Of a stretch of DNA of 64,000 bases, positions 1 through 10,786 are shown piece after piece. The stretch is from Coenobita brevimanus. Lineage: Eukaryota; Arthropoda; Malacostraca; Decapoda; Coenobitidae. Under the pieces are notes generated by a model, which saw only the letters and a list, made by a program, of their open reading frames with translations, ran no database searches and was not told where the DNA came from. The stretch lies in assembly GCA_032717465.1 (NCBI GenBank), contig CM064632.1:27934160-27998159 (forward strand), in the 5' to 3' direction. The first letter of the stretch is position 1; each line of letters starts with the position of its first letter. A program made the position numbers and the translations under genes.

Positions 1-111
1 GTACAGAAATATGCATTTGTTAATATATGTATGTATGTATAAATAAATGCATATTTATATTTATTCACGCATTTATACTTATATTTAAATATATATAATC
101 TTACGAACACA

Positions 112-113
<2 letters not shown>

Positions 114-143
<30 letters not shown>
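114..143. repeat. (CT)n microsatellite
   Basis: An uninterrupted CT dinucleotide run. It sits in AT-rich sequence with no recognisable gene. Confidence 0.95.
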
Positions 144-146
<3 letters not shown>

Positions 147-918
147 TCTTCCTCGATGTGTCTTTCAGTCAGGCTAAACCTTCAACCCGAGTATGTTTTT
201 CCTTTTACTTAACCTAATAAACCCCTGCATGAACCAATATCATCTGTAAGAGGCACTTGCAATGGAAACAGGGAGAGTGGTAACCCGAATTAACCTTACC
301 CCATGCTGTCATAGTACGAGTGATGGTATTGGCTGTTTTTGTATGCGTCAGTCAGTTCTGCTAGAAACTCCGAAGTGTCATCTGTACAAAGGTTCCTCAA
401 TGGAAGAGGGAGAGCTATAACAAAAATCAACACGTCCTTATGATGGCTAAGTACGAAATTCAAGCATTGCACTATATCACTACCATTTTATTTTTAAAGA
501 AGAATTGTATTTTAAGTGACATTCGAGACTTCCAAACACATTTTCCTTTGCGATTTATTCTGTACACTACACTTCAATAACCTCTTATTTTTTTCATGCA
601 AATTATATCGACATTAAAACTGTTAAAAGAGAAAGAATGAATGCTAGTGTGTAATATGTAAAGTAACATGTCGAGGGGAGGTGTTACGAATTGTTGTATT
701 ATAATTCAATATTTTCTTTTATGGTGTTGATGGAAAATATTTTTAAAAATGACAAATAGGAGAATATATGAAGAATGACAGTTTGCAATACACCATATGG
801 CTTGCAATTACAGGTGTTTAATTAACCTGATGATACACTCCAAGGAAGACTATGTTCAGGTGTAATATGCAGAATAAATACCTATGGAGGAGCTACGAAG
901 CCTAATCAGTGCAGAATA
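144..918. other. AT-rich sequence, no gene recognised
   Basis: No frame of note. Two weakly similar stretches near 243-296 and 380-432 share CATCTGTA and a GGGAGAG core, which hints at an old duplication with a spacing of about 137 bp. Nothing else stands out. Confidence 0.5.
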
Positions 919-1134
919 GGGCCCTAAGCCGTCGGTTAAAAAAAGCTCCCTAACACCTGTTCCTTAACGATTTATTTTTGGATATGGTCGGTTTATATTC
1001 GTATGTACGTTATTTATGCAGTATTTAGCGATAGTGGAAGGATTTATGTAACAAAGAACAGGACAGTAAAGTGTAATAAGGAAAATAAGTCGCTTAGGAA
1101 AAGGTGTCACGGAGCTTCCTGAACCAAAGAGAAC
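919..1134. mobile_element. Family A short inverted-repeat element, copy 1
   Basis: The left arm carries GCTCCCTAACACCTGTTCCT followed by CGATTTATTTTTG. The right arm carries its reverse complement, AATAAGTCGCTTAGGAAAAG then GGAGCTTCCT. It has no coding capacity. The structure of long imperfect inverted arms around an AT-rich centre fits a MITE-like element. The family name is mine and is defined only by comparing copies inside this window. Confidence 0.75.
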
Positions 1135-1189
1135 ACCATCGCTAGACACATGGGAAGAATATGGATATTCCTCTCCCAGACCATTCCCC

Positions 1190-1475
1190 TCTCCCACAGA
1201 CCACTCCCCCCTCTCTCACACCACTCACCCCTCCCCCAGACCACACCGTAAAAGAATTTCCTCCCGATATCAATCACCGTTCTCGGCACAGTTTTTGGAA
1301 CAGTTTGTCTCTGGCATTCAAATTTGCCAGGCTATAACTCTCCTTCCCTGTCTTCTCTATAGCTGTTTCTGTGCTCTCTCTCTCTCTCTAACTCCGCTGC
1401 TTCCCACCATCCTTCCCCCTCCCTCCGCTCTCTACCTTTCCCCTCCTCACCAAACTCTATCTTCCTTCACCTGGC
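1190..1475. repeat. Polypyrimidine (C/T-rich) tract
   Basis: The plus strand is dominated by CCCCTC, CTCTCC and CTCT runs. Short reading frames across it are low-complexity by-products. Similar tracts recur at several places in the window. Confidence 0.7.
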
Positions 1476-1751
1476 TAAAAATACACACCTATAATTTAAT
1501 CAGTCTCTATTTACACCAGAAGACGCTCTAAGTCACCTGGAAATTACTTTATCTTCCCACTGAAGAATACTTTATTTGGCATAGTTCTCTCATTTATGGA
1601 CTGTTTACCATTTATTTTTCCGTAATAGCAATTGATGGAACCCATGCGGTGATACTATACTGTGTTTTTTTTTCTTGTCTGACGCCGGATCCAGTGAGGG
1701 GTTGGCCAGGGCCAAAATATATCTAGACTTTTTTTTTTTTCACAACCACAA
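1476..1751. other. No gene; possible decayed LINE-A tail at 1677-1720
   Basis: Bases around 1680-1710 (GACGCC then AGGGGTTGGCC) resemble the conserved 3' end of the LINE-A family at 32348-33991 in the minus orientation, but without a clear TAGA tail. A T-run follows at 1729-1740. The match is weak. Confidence 0.25.
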
Positions 1752-1932
1752 TACACACACACACACACACACACACATACGACACAAAACTACACAAACA
1801 AAACGCAAGAATGCAATGAGCTCATAAACATCAAGAACAAATACTCCCATACATACACACAAATAAGATGGAACACGAAATATAACTACAGAAAATATAA
1901 ACCATCAAACATCACACATCAAGAAAAAAAAA

Positions 1933-1981
<49 letters not shown>
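1752..1981. repeat. Two (CA)n microsatellites with CA-rich spacer
   Basis: CA runs occupy about 1752-1778 and 1933-1981. The intervening sequence is also rich in ACACA and AACA motifs. The second run abuts the 5' end of the SINE. Confidence 0.95.
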
Positions 1982-1984
<3 letters not shown>

Positions 1985-2225
1985 CGGCTCAGTGGTAACG
2001 CTCTCGCTAAGCATCTGCTAAGACGGAGGTTCACGCCTTGCTCGGGATACGAAAAGTTTCACTGACGAAGCGGGTGGTCACTGTCCTCCTGGAGCAAGAG
2101 GATGGGTGTGTGCGTGTGTGAAGGTCAAGGCTTTGCCCTTAGATCGGACTATATGAGCTCTCAGCTCTCTTCCGGGAGGGTTAAATACTGATGATCACAA
2201 CCATCACGTGATCCTGACCGACCTG
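1981..2225 (+). mobile_element. tRNA-derived SINE
   Basis: The 5' end reads GCCGGCTCAGTGGTAACGCT, a good A-box-like sequence, and GGTTCACGCC about 40 bp later matches an RNA polymerase III B-box. The rest is a non-tRNA body (for example CTCTTCCGGGAGGG near 2169) ending near GACCTGACCC. It lies between (CA)n and (GT)n tracts. It is not a functional tRNA gene: the region around the boxes does not close into a cloverleaf by eye. The promoter boxes indicate a tRNA-derived retroposon. Confidence 0.7.
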
Positions 2226-2300
2226 ACCCAGTGAATTACACACAGTCACAAAACCACCCTCTTTCCCTTCCTTTCCCACATCGTCACACACAGAGCCTCA

Positions 2301-2301
<1 letters not shown>

Positions 2302-2367
<66 letters not shown>
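2302..2367. repeat. (GT)n microsatellite
   Basis: About 33 GT units without interruption. The 79-codon frame crossing it is a repeat by-product. Confidence 0.97.
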
Positions 2368-2369
<2 letters not shown>

Positions 2370-3045
2370 GGGGGGAAGACAGGCCTATGTATGCATTACT
2401 TTTATATAATGTCTCCCTCACAGATCTGATATTTACTCAACGCAGCATATTTATCACACCGTCGACGTAAATACATCACAGTTCAAACATAACTCAGTGC
2501 CACGGTGTGTGATTTGTAAATGTGTAAATGCGTATGTAGGAAAGACTTCAGGGTCTTAATTCAGGTGCCAAAGGAGCGCTCTCAGCATCTCTACCTTAGT
2601 TAAATAAATTGTCTCCTACAGCCTAAAGGGGACTGGACGTGTAAGCGAGTGGATGTTTGTTGCTTATCCATCATGAGTCAGACAATAGCGAGAATCACTT
2701 TTTTTTTTTTTTTTTCTTTGATCTGTCTAATTTTCATTCATATTTTGTGTTTTCAAGTAAACCGCAAAACCTATGCGTTTGACTGACACTGGCCCAATAC
2801 TTTTTCCAGATGAACTATAATATGGAAAGTATTTAAAAGAGGCGGTGTTTCAAAAACTTATGTCTCATAGTCTTCACCGGAGATGCTGGAGAAGTGATCT
2901 TTGAGCTGATGGAAATCAAGCTTGGACCTTGTTGGAGGGACGCTTGTCAAGGAAGAAATCAATGGAAATGAATTATCCTAAAGGAGCATGTGCACTTACA
3001 TGGAGAGAAAGACAGATAAATGAGAAAGTGAAGGGGCGCTGTGGT
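2368..3045. other. No gene recognised
   Basis: Unremarkable sequence with a T-run at about 2699-2715. I see no conserved domain, RNA gene or repeat boundary. Confidence 0.45.
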
Positions 3046-3255
3046 GTTGGCGTGGATGTGATTGGGTGGATTTGATTGGTGTGGATATGACTGGTGTGGA
3101 TGTGACTGGTGTGGATTTGACTGGTTTGGAGGTGATTGGGTGGATGTGATTGGGTGGATTTGATTGGTGTGGATGTGACTAGTGTGGATGTAACTGGTGT
3201 GGATTTGACTGGTTTGGAGGTGATTGGTGTGGATGTGATTGCTGTGGATGTGATT
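3046..3255. repeat. 14-15-bp minisatellite, GTGTGGATGTGACTG type
   Basis: Degenerate tandem units of 14-15 bp such as GGTGTGGATGTGACT. The frames on both strands (VDVTGVD-like and the reverse) are translations of the repeat. Confidence 0.9.
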
Positions 3256-3714
3256 GAAAGTATCATGGGAAAGACTCCGAGATGGCTCGACCATGTGGAG
3301 AGGATGAGAATGAAGAACTGTCAAGGAAAGTGTGCGTGAATGAGGTGGAGGAGTGAAGGAGACGTAGGATAAGCTGAAGTGAGCAGCTACTTTCAAAACC
3401 TAGTAATCTCTGAAACCGAATTAACTTTCCAGAATGTTATATAAGCTTCATACTGTAACTGTTCGACAACAAAGTATAACGATATTATTGTCTGGCTCTG
3501 TACCCGTGAGACATGTCTGTGAATGGTGATTAGATTACAAATTACCTTAAAAAGGTCTTTAATTAAGCCAGCGAGGTTAGAACTAGGAGGGTAATAGCGT
3601 AGAAACACAGACCTTCATTACTGAGGGAATTGCCTGTCAGAGGTAACTGAGATATAATTAGGCCTATTATGGCAGCCTACTTTTTGCCTGGGGTCGGGAT
3701 GGTGGGCTCTCTGG
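3256..3714. other. No gene recognised
   Basis: Single-copy-looking sequence between two minisatellites. No frame shows a recognisable domain. Confidence 0.4.
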
Positions 3715-5088
3715 TGGTTGTGGTAGTTTGTGGTGGTTGTGGGAGTTTGTGATGGTTGTGGGAGTTTGTGATGGTTGTGGGAGTTTGTGGTGGTTGGAGG
3801 AGTTTGTGGTGGTTGTGGTAAGTTGTGGTGGTTGTGGGAGTTTGTGGTGGCTGTGGTAGGTTGTGGTAGTTGTAGGTGTTTGTGGTGGTTGTGGGAGTGT
3901 GTGGTGGTTGTGGTGGTTGTGGTAGATTGTGGTGGTTGTGGGAGTTTGTGGTGGTTGTGGTAGTTTGAGGTCGTTGTGGGAGTCTGTGGTGGTTGTGGGA
4001 GTCTGTGGTGGTTGTGGGAGTCTGTGGTGGTTGTGGGAGTCTGTGGTGGTTGTGGGAGTTTGTGGTGGTTGTGGGTATTTGTGGTGATTGTGGGAGTTTG
4101 TCGTGGTTGTGGGAGTTTGTCGTGGTTGTGGGAGTTTGTCGTGGTTGTGGGAGTTTGAGGGAGTTTGTGGTGGTTGTGGGAGTTTGTGGTGGTTGTGGGA
4201 GTTTGTGGTGGTTGTGGGAGTTTGTGGTGGTTGTGGCAGTTTGTGGTGGTTGTGGTAGTTTGTGGTGGTTGTGGTGGTTTGTGGTGGTTGTGGTGGTTTG
4301 TGGTGGTTGTGGTGGTTTGTGGTGGTTTGTGGTGGTTGTGGGAGTTTGTGGTGGTTGTGGTGGTTTGTGGTGGTTGTGGTAGTTTGTGGTGGTTGTGGGA
4401 GTTTGTGGTAGTTGTGGGAGTTTTCGGTGGTTGTGGGAGTTTGCGGTGGCTGTGGGAGGTTGTGGTGGTTGTGGTGGTTTGTGGGAGTTTGTGGTGGTTG
4501 TGGGAGTTTGTGGTGGTTGTGGTGGTTTGTGGTGGTTGTGATGGTTTGTGGTGGTTGTGGGAGTTTGTGGTGGTTGTGGTGGTTTGTGGTGGTTGTGGTA
4601 GTTTGTGGTGGTTGTGATGGTTTGTGGTGGTTTGTGGTGGTTGGTGGTGGTTTGTGGTGGTTGTGGGAGTTTGTGGTGGTTGTGGTGGTTTGTGGTGGTT
4701 GTGGTGGTTTGTGGTGGTTGTAGGAGTTTGTGGTGGTTGTGGTGGTTTGTGGTGGTTTGTGGTGGTTATGGTAGTTTGTGGTGGTTGTGGGAATTTGTGT
4801 TCGTTGTCGCAGTTCGTGACGGTTATGGCAGTTCGTGGTGGTTGTGGCAGTTTGTGGTGGCTGTGGGAGTCTGTGATGGTTGTGGGAGTCTGTGATGGTT
4901 GTGGATGTCTGTGGTGGTTATGGTAATATAGTGGTAGTGGTACTTTGTGGTGGTTGTGGCAGTGTGGTGGTTGTGGTAGTTTGTGGTAGTTTGTGGTGGT
5001 TGTGGTAGTTTGTGGTGGTTGTGGTGGGTGGTGGTCGTGGTAGTTTGTGGTGGTCGTGGTAGTTTGTGGTGGTTGTGGTGGGACTGGA
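3715..5088. repeat. 19-bp G-rich minisatellite, about 70 units
   Basis: Units such as TCTGTGGTGGTTGTGGGAG recur with a measured spacing of 19 bp (for example at 4021 and 4040). The plus strand is G/T only for long stretches, so it has extreme strand skew. Since 19 is not a multiple of three, every frame cycles through all phases, which yields long frames on both strands, including one of 510 codons on the minus strand (3618-5150). These are not credible proteins. Confidence 0.95.
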
Positions 5089-5409
5089 AGATGTGTTTGA
5101 TAGGCGACCATGCAGGCACATTCCGATCCCATAATATTAGTAAGGCTCACAGAATATCATACACCCACAATTTATTAATGAAATGGAGGGAATTGACCAG
5201 TCCCTTTAGCAGAAAAATAGAAGAGTAAATAATGAGTTCAGTACATACCACAGCGACGCCCAGCGGCAGGTGCACAAAGCAGAACTCACCTGGAGGAAGA
5301 AAATGATAATTAACATACAAATGACTAAAGTATTTTCAATAAGGGTGAAATTTGTCCCGGATTATATAAACAAACGATTAGGGTCACTGCCTGAAGAGAA
5401 TGCAACAAA
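5089..5409. other. No gene recognised
   Basis: Single-copy-looking flank between two tandem arrays. Confidence 0.4.
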
Positions 5410-5623
5410 ACATCATTATCATCATCATCATCGTCGTCATCATCACCATCATCATGAATCATCGTCATCGTCACCATTATCGTCATCACCCTCATCACAA
5501 TCATCATCATCAATCATCAATCATCGTCATCATCAGTCATCGTCATCACCATCACCATCGTGAATAATCGTCATCGTCATCATCATCATCATCATCATCA
5601 TCAGTCAGTCATCATCAATCGTT

Positions 5624-5655
<32 letters not shown>

Positions 5656-5662
5656 TATCATC
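5410..5662. repeat. (ATC)n trinucleotide array
   Basis: CAT/ATC triplets interrupted by CGTCAT and CACCAT variants. His-rich and Met/Asp-rich frames through it are by-products. Confidence 0.95.
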
Positions 5663-5817
5663 TAGACCTACTTGTATTTTTCCACCAAACATTGGAGTAC
5701 GGTCGAATCCAGAAAAAGGAAAGTATGAAATTTTTTTTATCTAATTATCTGCACATAATCTTGCTGATATTATTATTTTTTTTTATAGGTACGCTGTACA
5801 TTCGGCTGCTGGGTAGA

Positions 5818-6001
5818 CTCTGGAACTGTTTCCGTCTGTCTCTATATCCTACTGCCTATGATCTCCAGTCATTTATACGCAGTGTGTCCAGGCATCTCAA
5901 AATGAACTGATCTTGAATTTGGCTTTCTGTTATCTGGTTTTGTATTTTCTTGGAGGGAACAATCTTATGGGCTCCTGGCCTTTGGTTCCTTCTTCCTTGC
6001 A
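5818..6001 (+). repeat. Inverted dispersed repeat, left arm
   Basis: This begins at TGGAACTGTTTCCGTCTGTC and ends near TTCCTTCTTCCTTGCAT. It is matched in reverse complement by 6438-6626. Both arms contain a CTCCAGTC...CGCAGTGTGTC...AGGCATCTC segment. There is no coding frame of note. The pair may be two copies of one dispersed family or one foldback element. Confidence 0.7.
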
Positions 6002-6400
6002 TAAAAAGAAAGTCAAAAATCATATCGTCAGAAGCAAGCCTAACGGAGCAATCATGGGGCCAAAAGAATCACTTACCTATAAGAATGCAAAAAAAAAAAA
6101 AAAAAAAAATCAATATAAAATAAAATCATAAAAGGGAGCGTAACTGACCAAAGAACAAGCGATTTTAATTTTGACAGAGGCTGGATTGGGGTGAGGGTTG
6201 TATGGGTTGGCAATTATTAATCAATTTCCACCTGAATGGCGGTCATGGTTAGGACAACTTTAGCGTTTTAATTGTGATTCATAGGAGCCTGAGTGTTAAT
6301 ATTAACAGCATTTACACTCTAATATAAGGGTCAAATTCACACTCTAATATAAGGGTCAAATTCATTATCTTCTCGTCAGATCTTAGAGGGTCACAAGGGT

Positions 6401-6403
<3 letters not shown>

Positions 6404-6436
<33 letters not shown>
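6404..6436. repeat. (TA)n microsatellite
   Basis: A pure TA run lying exactly at the inner edge of the right inverted arm. Confidence 0.95.
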
Positions 6437-6437
<1 letters not shown>

Positions 6438-6439
<2 letters not shown>

Positions 6440-6626
6440 AGGAAGAAGGAATCAAACGCCAGGGGCCCGCAAACCGTTCCTTCCAAGAAAAAAAAAAAGA
6501 AAAACAATATAAAAGAGCCAAATTCAAGATCCGTTCATTTCGAGATGCCTAGACACACTGCGTTTGAGAGACTGGAGGTCATAGGAAGTAGGAAATACAG
6601 ACAGAGGGAGACAGTTCCAAGGTAGG
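6438..6626 (-). repeat. Inverted dispersed repeat, right arm
   Basis: This is the reverse-complement partner of 5818-6001, starting at ATGCAAGGAAGAAGGAATC and ending around GACAGTTCCA. It diverges from the left arm at scattered sites and includes an A-rich patch near 6487. Confidence 0.7.
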
Positions 6627-6805
6627 CTATACTGTCCTAATTTACTCTCTAATGACCGGTAAATAACACCAGGGGATTACATGGCACTGAGAGTGAGTCA
6701 TAAGAGCCTAGGAGTGTTAACAGATATACCAGGAAAGTAGAGAGTTTTATTCCGAAGATACTGCACCACCCATTCATGCTTCTATATTCAGCCGCTTTGA
6801 ATGTA

Positions 6806-6869
6806 AGAGGAGGAGGAGGAGGAGGAGGAGGAGGAGGAGGAGGAGGAGGAGGAGGAGGAGGAGGAGGAG

Positions 6870-6911
<42 letters not shown>

Positions 6912-6912
6912 C
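6806..6912. repeat. Compound (AGG)n-(ACG)n array
   Basis: About 21 AGG triplets pass directly into about 14 ACG triplets. The phase switch is clean and suggests one array grew from a substituted triplet of the other. The poly-Gly/poly-Arg and poly-Ser frames are not genes. Confidence 0.95.
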
Positions 6913-6936
6913 AGGAGCTGGGGGTTATATATACTC

Positions 6937-7147
6937 CTTTTACTCTAACGTGGCCAGCAGTTGCCATCTCTATATCTTCAGTGCTGAACCGCAACAAATT
7001 ATTAACACCAGAATATGCCGGTAGCCACGAAAAAAATAAATAAATTAATAAATCCCATGGGAAGGAAATAAAGCATTGTCTATTTCTGGTACTACGCCAT
7101 GTGAAAAAATAAGGAAAAAGACGAAACTCTGAACCAAATAAAAGTGG
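6937..7147 (+). mobile_element. Family B short element
   Basis: This starts with TTTTACTCTAACGTGGCC and ends with AAAGACGAAACTCTGAACCA and AAAGTGGA, a degraded copy of the family whose ends are ACTTTAACTTGGCC in inverted orientation. The interior lacks coding capacity. Confidence 0.55.
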
Positions 7148-7953
7148 ACGAAGTATAGGAAAATCGGAATGTACCAGTAAATTATGGTTCAAGGCAAAAA
7201 ATAAATAAATAAATGAAAAACGTACTATCGTGCACTAAAGTCTCTTCCGCCAACCAAGGAACAAATACCATTACATTTGTCCTTCTGTTTGCAGCACAGA
7301 GTCCAAAAATATTGTAAGTATATGAAATTAAATCCACAATGCATCAATAGGAAATGCATACAGCTGTGTCATGGGCTGAAAATTAGATGATTCAGGGTCT
7401 TATTATATTGGTGGAAAGAGCTTTTGTGAAAGATTGTACAACACCAAACCCTCTTCCCCGTGTGCTACCATTAACAATTTTATAGTCGGAATTAATCCAG
7501 TGTTTCATTCCCGCTTTTGCCAGGCGATTTTACTGAGCTTAGAGGGCGTACGCAAGACTGAAATCTTTCATCCTTTCTCCGCACAATGTAAACTTCTATA
7601 TTTTATTTTGTGTATTCCTAGACTATTTCACTTGGCTCTGGAAAACTCTCAGAAACAATAGCGTTATTCCCTTCACTTACAAACGATTGTCCTCAGTTTA
7701 TTTCTTTTTACATCCGATAGGTCAGATATAGCCCACACCTTCCCTTTCATTTCGAGATACCGTACTTTTAAACTGAATAAAATCGTCTTGAGGCAGAGGA
7801 ATATTATTTAAGACCTCCAGGGTTGAGATCAAAGAATTATATAAACGATAATGCCAGACGATTTTTATTCATCTCCGTGAAATCCTTCGTAGCTGAGGAG
7901 TTAAGTTGCAGTGAGATAATTATGTGTTGCGGGATATGTGTTGGGGTGCGTCC
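7148..7953. other. No gene; decayed family C pieces near 7755-7880
   Basis: Around 7768 CTGAATAAAATCGTCTTGAG and around 7852 CCAGACGATTTTTATTCATC resemble the two ends of family C. The rest is unremarkable. Confidence 0.4.
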
Positions 7954-8058
7954 GAGAGAGAGAGAGAGAGAGAGAGAGTATTCATAATGCAATTCTCTTG
8001 ACCTTTTTTTTTTTAATAACCAATGACTGTCTCGTCGCAGAATACGGCTAATTATGTC

Positions 8059-8122
<64 letters not shown>
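7954..8122. repeat. Two (GA)n microsatellites
   Basis: GA runs at about 7954-7978 and 8062-8120, separated by about 85 bp. Confidence 0.95.
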
Positions 8123-8123
<1 letters not shown>

Positions 8124-8260
8124 GAGAGGAATGGAATTTACCCACATTAATCTTCATGGAAAAGTTTGAATAGATACAAACGCACGAGTGTCATAAAAGG
8201 ATATTAATGCTTCTCACCTCACTGGCATAATTATGTAGAAGGATAGTGTCCACGCACGCA

Positions 8261-8264
<4 letters not shown>

Positions 8265-8341
<77 letters not shown>
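8265..8341. repeat. (CA)n microsatellite
   Basis: About 38 CA units preceded by a CGCACGCACGCG variant stretch. Confidence 0.97.
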
Positions 8342-8342
<1 letters not shown>

Positions 8343-8544
8343 AAATTAAAGCAAAAAATATGTTTGTGAAATAACTGGTGAGTTACATCAATTCCTCTCC
8401 AAACGTCTGTACTTAGCTTAGAAGATCACGTCTGGAGGGAACAAGGGTTAAACGAAAAATGAAATGAATAAACAAATAAATAAAAATGTTGTGTTGAAAG
8501 TACAGTAAACTACTCTTCTTTAGCTAAGCAGATCCTACAGTTCA

Positions 8545-8742
8545 TTCACTTTAACTTGGCCCAGATTTTCGTCCTTGTGCAGCTTATTTGGCGTCGCTCA
8601 ATGGCAGAAAAAAACAATACTGCGCGCTACATCCTTTTCCATGGCACTTCTTCGTGATTAGTAATATATTCTAGCCTTAATCACTTGCAACAGCTCAGTA
8701 ATCAAGATGGAGAGATGGCGATTTTAGGCCAAGGTGAAGTGA
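8545..8742 (-). mobile_element. Family B short element, well preserved
   Basis: The ends are TCACTTTAACTTGGCCCAGA on the left and TTTTAGGCCAAGGTGAAGTGA on the right, which form terminal inverted repeats of about 14-17 bp. The interior shares GGCAGAA, CTTCTTCGTGATTAGT and GATGGAGAGATGGCGATTTT with the other copies when reverse-complemented. Confidence 0.75.
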
Positions 8743-8754
8743 ACAGTGAATAGT

Positions 8755-8960
8755 AGTGAAAGGATTACTGGATGATTACTGAAAGATTACTGAAAGAATA
8801 CTGAAGGATTACTGAAGAATTATTGAAGGATTAATGAAGAATCACTGAAGGATTTCAGAAGGATTATTGAAGGGTGATCAAAGGATTACTGAAAATTATT
8901 GAAGGATTACCAAATCATTACCAAAGGATTACTGAAGGGTTAGTAGGGCATTACTGAAGG
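8755..8960. repeat. 11-bp minisatellite, GAAGGATTACT type
   Basis: Degenerate tandem units of about 11 bp (TGAAGGATTAC and variants) with scattered substitutions. It abuts a family A copy. Confidence 0.85.
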
Positions 8961-8979
8961 CTATATAATATAATCCCTG

Positions 8980-9190
8980 CAGTTCCAAAAGCCTCCCTAA
9001 CACCTTTTCCTAGGCGCTTTATTTTGTTCATTACACCTTGCTGTACGCTTCTTTGTTATCATACATAAATCATTCACTATCGCCATACTATACATAAATA
9101 TGGTACAAAATCATATTACCCACATATATCCAAAAATTAATCGTTAAGGAAAAGGTGTTAGAGAGCTTCCTTAACTGACGAGAATACGAA
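8980..9190. mobile_element. Family A short inverted-repeat element, copy 2
   Basis: The left arm is GCCTCCCTAACACCTTTTCC and the right arm AAGGAAAAGGTGTTAGAGAG with CTTCCTTAACTGACGAGAAT. The centre contains CATACATAAAT and ATCGCCATACTATACATAAA, shared with other copies. Confidence 0.8.
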
Positions 9191-9507
9191 CCAAGGATTT
9201 AATCAAAGTCATATTAATCCTTCCAGTTCCAAATCCCTCCTTAGCTGAATAAAACCGTCTGTAAATAGCACAATAATGAAACGAGAAACACGTCCTGGTA
9301 GTGAAGGGGCTGTCACCTCTCTCAGCATAATCAGGTGGAAAGATAACGTTAACACCTGCCTCGTCCCTCAGAGATAAGAAATGGGGGGGGGCACACAAAG
9401 GTTCCTCTCCTATTAGGGACATTAGCACACTGAGACCTGGGATTTGTTTTTACGTGTATTTCTTTTTATATCCGGACGATAAAATTTAGCTTAGAATAGA
9501 CTTTTAG

Positions 9508-9512
<5 letters not shown>

Positions 9513-9563
<51 letters not shown>
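9513..9563. repeat. (GA)n microsatellite
   Basis: About 25 GA units. Confidence 0.95.
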
Positions 9564-9567
<4 letters not shown>

Positions 9568-9589
9568 TACCCTCACTAAAATTCATACA

Positions 9590-10030
9590 TCCCAGTACTA
9601 CAAGGGTGCTGGAGAAAGACGCCTTCACGTGGTGGCACCGATACAGTCACGGCCGCTATAAAAACGCCCCTCAACTCCCTCTCTATACCCTGAAAGGAGG
9701 ATGGTGGACGGCAGATGAGTAACTTCAGCCTGGCGTCCTGCTTCACGTCAAGATAAGTTTGGGATAACAACAACAATAACAGCAGCAGCAATAATAACAA
9801 CAACAGCAGCAGCAACTATAACAAGAACAATAACAGCAGCAGATGCAATAACAACAACAATAACAACAGCAGCAACAGCAGAAACAGCAACAAAAACAAG
9901 AACAAGAAAAGCAACAAAAACAGCAGCAGCAACAATAACAACATATAACAACAGCAATAAAAGCAAGAACAAGAAAAACACCAACAGCAGCAGATGCAAT
10001 AACAACAACAATAACAACAAATGCAACAGG
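9590..10030 (+). mobile_element. Family F dispersed repeat with (AAC)n/(AGC)n tail
   Basis: The core at about 9592-9766 (GACGCCTTCACGTGGTGGCA, then CTGAAAGGAGGATGGTGGAC) recurs at 25330-25513 and 47883-48080. It ends in AAC triplets that here expanded into a 250-bp AAC/AGC/AAT array. A conserved body with a microsatellite 3' tail is the usual form of a retroposed SINE or LINE 3' end. I could not see clear pol III boxes. Confidence 0.65.
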
Positions 10031-10089
10031 CCTTTCTTGCACTGAACAAAGTCGTATGGTTGCAGCGGGAACATACCTATAATGACGTC

Positions 10090-10590
10090 ACAAGAGGTTA
10101 ATATCTACCATCACAGGAGGTTAATATCTACCATCACAAGAGGTTAATATCTACCATCACAAGAGGTTAATATCTACCATCACAAGAGGTTAATATCTAC
10201 CATCACAGGAGGTTAATATCTACCATCACAACAGGTTAATATCTACCATCACAGGAGGTTAATATCTACCATCACAACAGGTTCTACCATCACAGGAGGT
10301 TAATATCTACCATCACAACAGGTTAATATCTACCATCACAGGAGGTTAATATCTACCATCACAGGAGGTTAATATCTACCATCACAACAGGTTTTACCAT
10401 CACAGGAGGTTAATATCTACTATCACAACGTGTTTTATCTACCATCACAACAGGTTAATATCTACCATCACAACAGGTTAATATCTACCATCACAACAGG
10501 TTAATATCTACCATCACAACAGGTTAATATCTACCATCACAACAGGTTAATATCTACCATCACAACAGGTTAATATCTACCATCACAGGA
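10090..10590. repeat. 23-bp minisatellite, about 21 units
   Basis: Units such as GGTTAATATCTACCATCACA plus a three-base variable end (AGA, ACA or GGA) recur with a measured period of 23 bp (10096, 10119). A few units are shortened (for example near 10280 and 10392). Confidence 0.95.
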
Positions 10591-10786
10591 GGGCAATACC
10601 TACCGTGGTCGGCGGAGTCTATAAGGCCACACTAACAGGCAGGTCGCTATCTTGTGCTGGTGGAATTATATAAACTATGTGGCGGTAATTACCTGAAGTC
10701 TTATCTTTGTAATGGAAATGAAGTGAGGCCGGTGCGATGGTGGAGGCGGAGGAGGGAAAGTCTGAGGGAGGAGGGACAGAGGAGTG

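Noticed and set aside
3618..5150. 510-codon minus-strand frame rich in His, Pro and Thr
   Set aside because: It is a translation of the 19-bp minisatellite; all frames on both strands of that array are long because the unit contains no stop codon.
5410..5662. His-rich protein encoded by CAT repeats
   Set aside because: Simple trinucleotide array; the frame collapses outside the repeat.
10090..10590. Possible CRISPR-like array
   Set aside because: Units are contiguous 23-bp repeats with no unique spacers; this is a minisatellite in a eukaryotic context.
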